Assembly (NCBI GenBank): GCA_004556545.1
Contig: SFGO01000002.1
Coordinates: 27,430-91,429, forward strand
Source of the DNA: Clostridiales bacterium
Lineage (GTDB): Bacteria; Bacillota; Clostridia; Christensenellales; Aristaeellaceae
Reading direction: 5' to 3'
Length of the DNA stretch: 64,000 nt
Shown here: one piece after another, positions 61,740 to 64,000 of the stretch
Layout of the letters: every line of letters begins with the position of its first letter
Position numbering within the stretch: position 1 is the first letter of the stretch
The notes under the pieces: model-generated
Seen by the model: the letters and a program-made list of their open reading frames with translations, nothing else
The model's database searches: none
What the model was told of the DNA's origin: nothing
Made by a program: the position numbers and the translations under genes

Positions 61740-62705
61740 ATGGGCGTTTTTGATTTTCCCCTTTCGAAGCTGAAAACCTACGAGGGTATCAACCCCAAAC
61801 CCGACGATTTTGAAGCCTATTGGGATCGGGGTCTGCAGGAAATGGAGGCGCTGGATCCGCAGGTAGAGCTGACCCCCGCCGGGTTCCGCCATCCCACACT
61901 GGATTGCTTTGACCTGACGTTTACCGGGACGCACGGTGCGCGCGTCCACGCCAAATATGTCCGTCCCAAAAAATTTGCTGGCCGCCTGCCTGCCGTGATG
62001 CGCTTTCACGGGTATTCCGGTCGTGCCGGGGACTGGACGGCTCACTTTGCCATGGCCAGCGCAGGCTTTGCCGTGGCGGCGCTGGATGTGCGCGGTCAGG
62101 GCGGACAAAGCGAGGATGTGGGCGGCGTTCAGGGCAACACGCTGCACGGCCATATCATCCGCGGTCTGGATGATCCCGACCCCGATCGTCTGCTCTTCCG
62201 GGATATTTTTCTGGATACGGCGCTGATGACCCGCATCGTTTCCTCCTTTCCGGAGATCGACGAAGGCCGTCTGGCGGCGGACGGCGGCAGTCAGGGCGGC
62301 GGTCTGACGCTGGCCTGCGCCTCCCTGAGCAACATTCAGCTTGCCGCTCCGGCCTATCCCTTCCTGAGCGACTATCAGCGCGTCTGGGAAATGGATCTGG
62401 ACAAGGACGCTTACGCCGAATTGAAAGAATACTTCCGCCACTTCGACCCCACTCACGCCCGTGAAAAGGAAGTTTTTACCAAGCTGGGGTATATCGACAT
62501 CCAGCATCTGGCCCATCGGATCCGCGGCAAGGTACACATGTATACCGGTCTGATGGATACCATCTGCCCGCCGTCCACCCAATTTGCGGCCTTTAACAAG
62601 ATCACCTCGCCCAAGGAAGTCATCCTGTACCCGGACTTCGGCCACGAGAACCTGCCCGGCATGGGTGATACCACCCTGCAGTGGTTCATCGACGAGCTTC
62701 TTTAA
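61740..62705 (+). CDS. Acetyl xylan esterase / cephalosporin C deacetylase, CE7 family
   Basis: A 321-residue alpha/beta hydrolase of carbohydrate esterase family 7. It has RFHGYSGRAGDW (oxyanion region), ALDVRGQGGQSED, nucleophile Ser in DGGSQGGG, an Asp in LMDTICPPST and His in DFGHENLPG. It is cytoplasmic by lack of a signal peptide and removes acetyl groups from short xylo-oligosaccharides or other acetylated sugars. The promoter at 61682-61710 precedes it; a weak hairpin (61662-61682) lies between it and aspA. Confidence 0.93.
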   Translation: MGVFDFPLSKLKTYEGINPKPDDFEAYWDRGLQEMEALDPQVELTPAGFRHPTLDCFDLTFTGTHGARVHAKYVRPKKFAGRLPAVMRFHGYSGRAGDWTAHFAMASAGFAVAALDVRGQGGQSEDVGGVQGNTLHGHIIRGLDDPDPDRLLFRDIFLDTALMTRIVSSFPEIDEGRLAADGGSQGGGLTLACASLSNIQLAAPAYPFLSDYQRVWEMDLDKDAYAELKEYFRHFDPTHAREKEVFTKLGYIDIQHLAHRIRGKVHMYTGLMDTICPPSTQFAAFNKITSPKEVILYPDFGHENLPGMGDTTLQWFIDELL

Positions 62706-62728
62706 TTTGCATTCAGGAGGAAAAGCCC

Positions 62729-63838
62729 ATGCCGTATTCCTTCCTGGCTACCGCCGCCTTCGGGCTGGAGGGCATTGTTTCCAACGAGCTGAAGCGGCTG
62801 GGCTATGCGGCCAAGGCCGAGCAGGGCTGCGCCCGCTTCTCCGGCGAGCTGGCGGACGGCTTCCGGGCCAATCTGTGCCTGCGCACCGCCGACCGGGTGC
62901 TTCTTTTGCTGGATGAGAAGCCGGTCTTCACCTTTGAGGAGCTGTTTCAGTTTGCTTCGTCCATTCCATGGGAGCAATATCTGGATCGGTTCAGCCGCAT
63001 CCATGTTTCGGGAAAGTGCGTGCGCAGTCAGCTCATGAGCGTGCGGGACTGTCAGTCCATCGTGAAAAAGGCCATTGTGGAGCGGCTGAAAAAGCGGCTT
63101 CGGACGGACACACTGCCGGAGACCGGGCCGCGCGTTCCCATCGAAATCGCCCTGTACCGGGATCAGGCCCGGCTGACCATCGACATGAGCGGCGACGCGC
63201 TGAACCGTCGCGGCTACCGCACCTGGAATGGCGAAGCGCCTCTGCGGGAGACGCTGGCGGCGGCGCTTCTGGACGTGAGTCCGTGGCGTACCCGGATGCC
63301 GCTGTACGACCCCTGCTGCGGCACGGGAACGATTCTGATCGAAGCGGCCATCAAGGCCACCGCCCGGCCCGCCGGGATCGACCGAAACTTTGTCTGCGAG
63401 GATTTTCCTTTCATGAAAGCCGTCCCCATGGCGGCGATCCGGCAGGCGGAGCGGGAAAAAGTGCCCGAGGACTGCCCATTCTCGATTTCCGGCAGCGACA
63501 TTGACCCGGAAGCGCTGGAATTGTGCCGCCGCCATATTCATCAGGCGGGCTTTGACGGACAGATTTCCGTTTGTCGGCAGGATCTGCGCACCTTGCAGGT
63601 GCCCGGTGAGCCGGGCGTTTTCCTCTGCAATCCCCCCTACGGCGAACGACTGGGGGACAAGCGGGAGGCGGAAGCCCTTTATCGGGAAATGGGCCTTTTG
63701 CTGAAACGCCATCCCGGCTGGAAGCTCTGCGCCATCACGTCGGATTTTGCCTTTGAGCGCTGCTTTGGCCGCAGAGCCACCCACAAACGGCGGCTGTATA
63801 ACGGCCGTCTGGAATGCGAGTTCTGTATTTTTGAATGA
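62729..63838 (+). CDS. THUMP-domain class I rRNA methyltransferase, RlmL/YpsC type
   Basis: A 369-residue enzyme. The N-terminal THUMP part begins FLATAAFGLEGIVSNELKRLGY. The methyltransferase domain has PLYDPCCGTGTILIEAA (SAM site) and the catalytic CNPPYGERLGDK. It should methylate guanosine in 23S rRNA, as do YpsC/RlmL-type enzymes. The ATG at 62729 follows AGGAGG. It lies 23 bases after the esterase gene, likely co-transcribed, and ends before the terminator at 63848-63880. Confidence 0.92.
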   Translation: MPYSFLATAAFGLEGIVSNELKRLGYAAKAEQGCARFSGELADGFRANLCLRTADRVLLLLDEKPVFTFEELFQFASSIPWEQYLDRFSRIHVSGKCVRSQLMSVRDCQSIVKKAIVERLKKRLRTDTLPETGPRVPIEIALYRDQARLTIDMSGDALNRRGYRTWNGEAPLRETLAAALLDVSPWRTRMPLYDPCCGTGTILIEAAIKATARPAGIDRNFVCEDFPFMKAVPMAAIRQAEREKVPEDCPFSISGSDIDPEALELCRRHIHQAGFDGQISVCRQDLRTLQVPGEPGVFLCNPPYGERLGDKREAEALYREMGLLLKRHPGWKLCAITSDFAFERCFGRRATHKRRLYNGRLECEFCIFE

Positions 63839-63847
63839 GTGTGCCAA

Positions 63848-63880
63848 AAATCCCGCTGCGAGTGAAACGCAGCGGGATTT
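63848..63880 (+). terminator. Terminator after the rRNA methyltransferase gene
   Basis: A 13-base perfect stem AAATCCCGCTGCG (63848-63860) with its complement (63868-63880) and a seven-base loop. The AAA/TTT ends give a short T-run. Confidence 0.85.
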
Positions 63881-64000
63881 CAGGCTGTCGAAAAAACCCA
63901 TGTTGGCCGTTGTCGCCCGCAAACAGCGCTTTGCGGCCCGCCCCGCCGGGCGTGGCGGGCTTCGGACTGCGGTAGCCCTTCGGGCTGTCCTCGTCCTCGG
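63881..64000. other. GC-rich non-coding tail at the window edge
   Basis: No gene is supported. It begins CAGGCTGTCGAAAAAA and then contains GCCCGCC-N11-GGCGGGC (63936-63960) and AGCCC-N3-GGGCT (63974-63986). The start resembles intergenic repeats I recall after terminators in clostridial genomes, but no second copy was noticed in this window. Confidence 0.35.

Noticed and set aside
63881..63922. A possible gene start on the minus strand at the right edge (GFFDSLK-like peptide)
   Set aside because: The frame runs antisense through the methyltransferase gene and the terminator, and it has no ribosome site.

Overview
The window reads as a chromosomal segment of an anaerobic, GC-rich, Gram-positive bacterium of the Clostridia, probably a gut or rumen carbohydrate specialist. 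This is an inference from gene content: a Bce-type antimicrobial-peptide sensing and export module, YesM/YesN-type two-component control of an Lpl-type sugar ABC importer, a CsoR copper operon, an electron-bifurcating lactate dehydrogenase with Etf subunits, strong AGGAGG ribosome sites, and many TTGNNN-17-TATAAT-type promoters. No rRNA, tRNA, CRISPR array, prophage or insertion sequence was recognised.

Layout. (1) 1-7500, minus: an operon reading metallo-beta-lactamase hydrolase, SDR oxidoreductase, IlvD/Edd dehydratase, flavoprotein, FdrA, a separate 53-residue FdrA tail, and a DUF1116 protein cut by the window edge. (2) 7675-11940: a regulator with a LacI-like sensor and a C-terminal HTH, a small unknown protein, then KDPG aldolase, KDG kinase and a DUF2877 protein. 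Together these form an Entner-Doudoroff-like sugar-acid route with all three parts of the FdrA/DUF1116/DUF2877 machinery, known from E. coli oxamate carbamoyl transfer (AllFGH), divided between its two arms. (3) 12068-16268, minus: glycerate kinase, and a unit of an M20 peptidase with two membrane proteins. (4) 16538-24418: a lone AAA ATPase, the lctBCD-type lactate dehydrogenase/Etf operon, purC coupled to a nucleotide-sugar dehydratase, and a MATE exporter. (5) 24637-29217: a BceRSAB-like module with a clear operator.

(6) 29395-35952: a HerA-like ATPase, a secreted RCC1-repeat protein broken by one amber codon, and feoAB. (7) 36018-41191: a hexosamine salvage-like cassette (nucleotidyltransferase, NahK-like kinase, DUF4091 protein, YhcH-family protein) with a divergent PocR/AraC regulator. 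(8) 41319-57072: a carbohydrate-utilisation island with an ABC importer, two-component system, aldose epimerase, GH5-like hydrolase, two AraC regulators, two sugar isomerase-like TIM barrels and two Gfo/Idh/MocA oxidoreductases. (9) 57126-60104, minus: csoR-copA with two CsoR-type palindromes and a CopZ-like domain fused to CopA behind an internal ribosome site. (10) 60232-63838: aspA, a CE7 deacetylase and an rRNA methyltransferase.

The best candidate for an undescribed system is the divided FdrA-type transferase embedded in a sugar-acid dehydratase/aldolase regulon. All family assignments come from reading motifs in the translated sequence; no database search was run.
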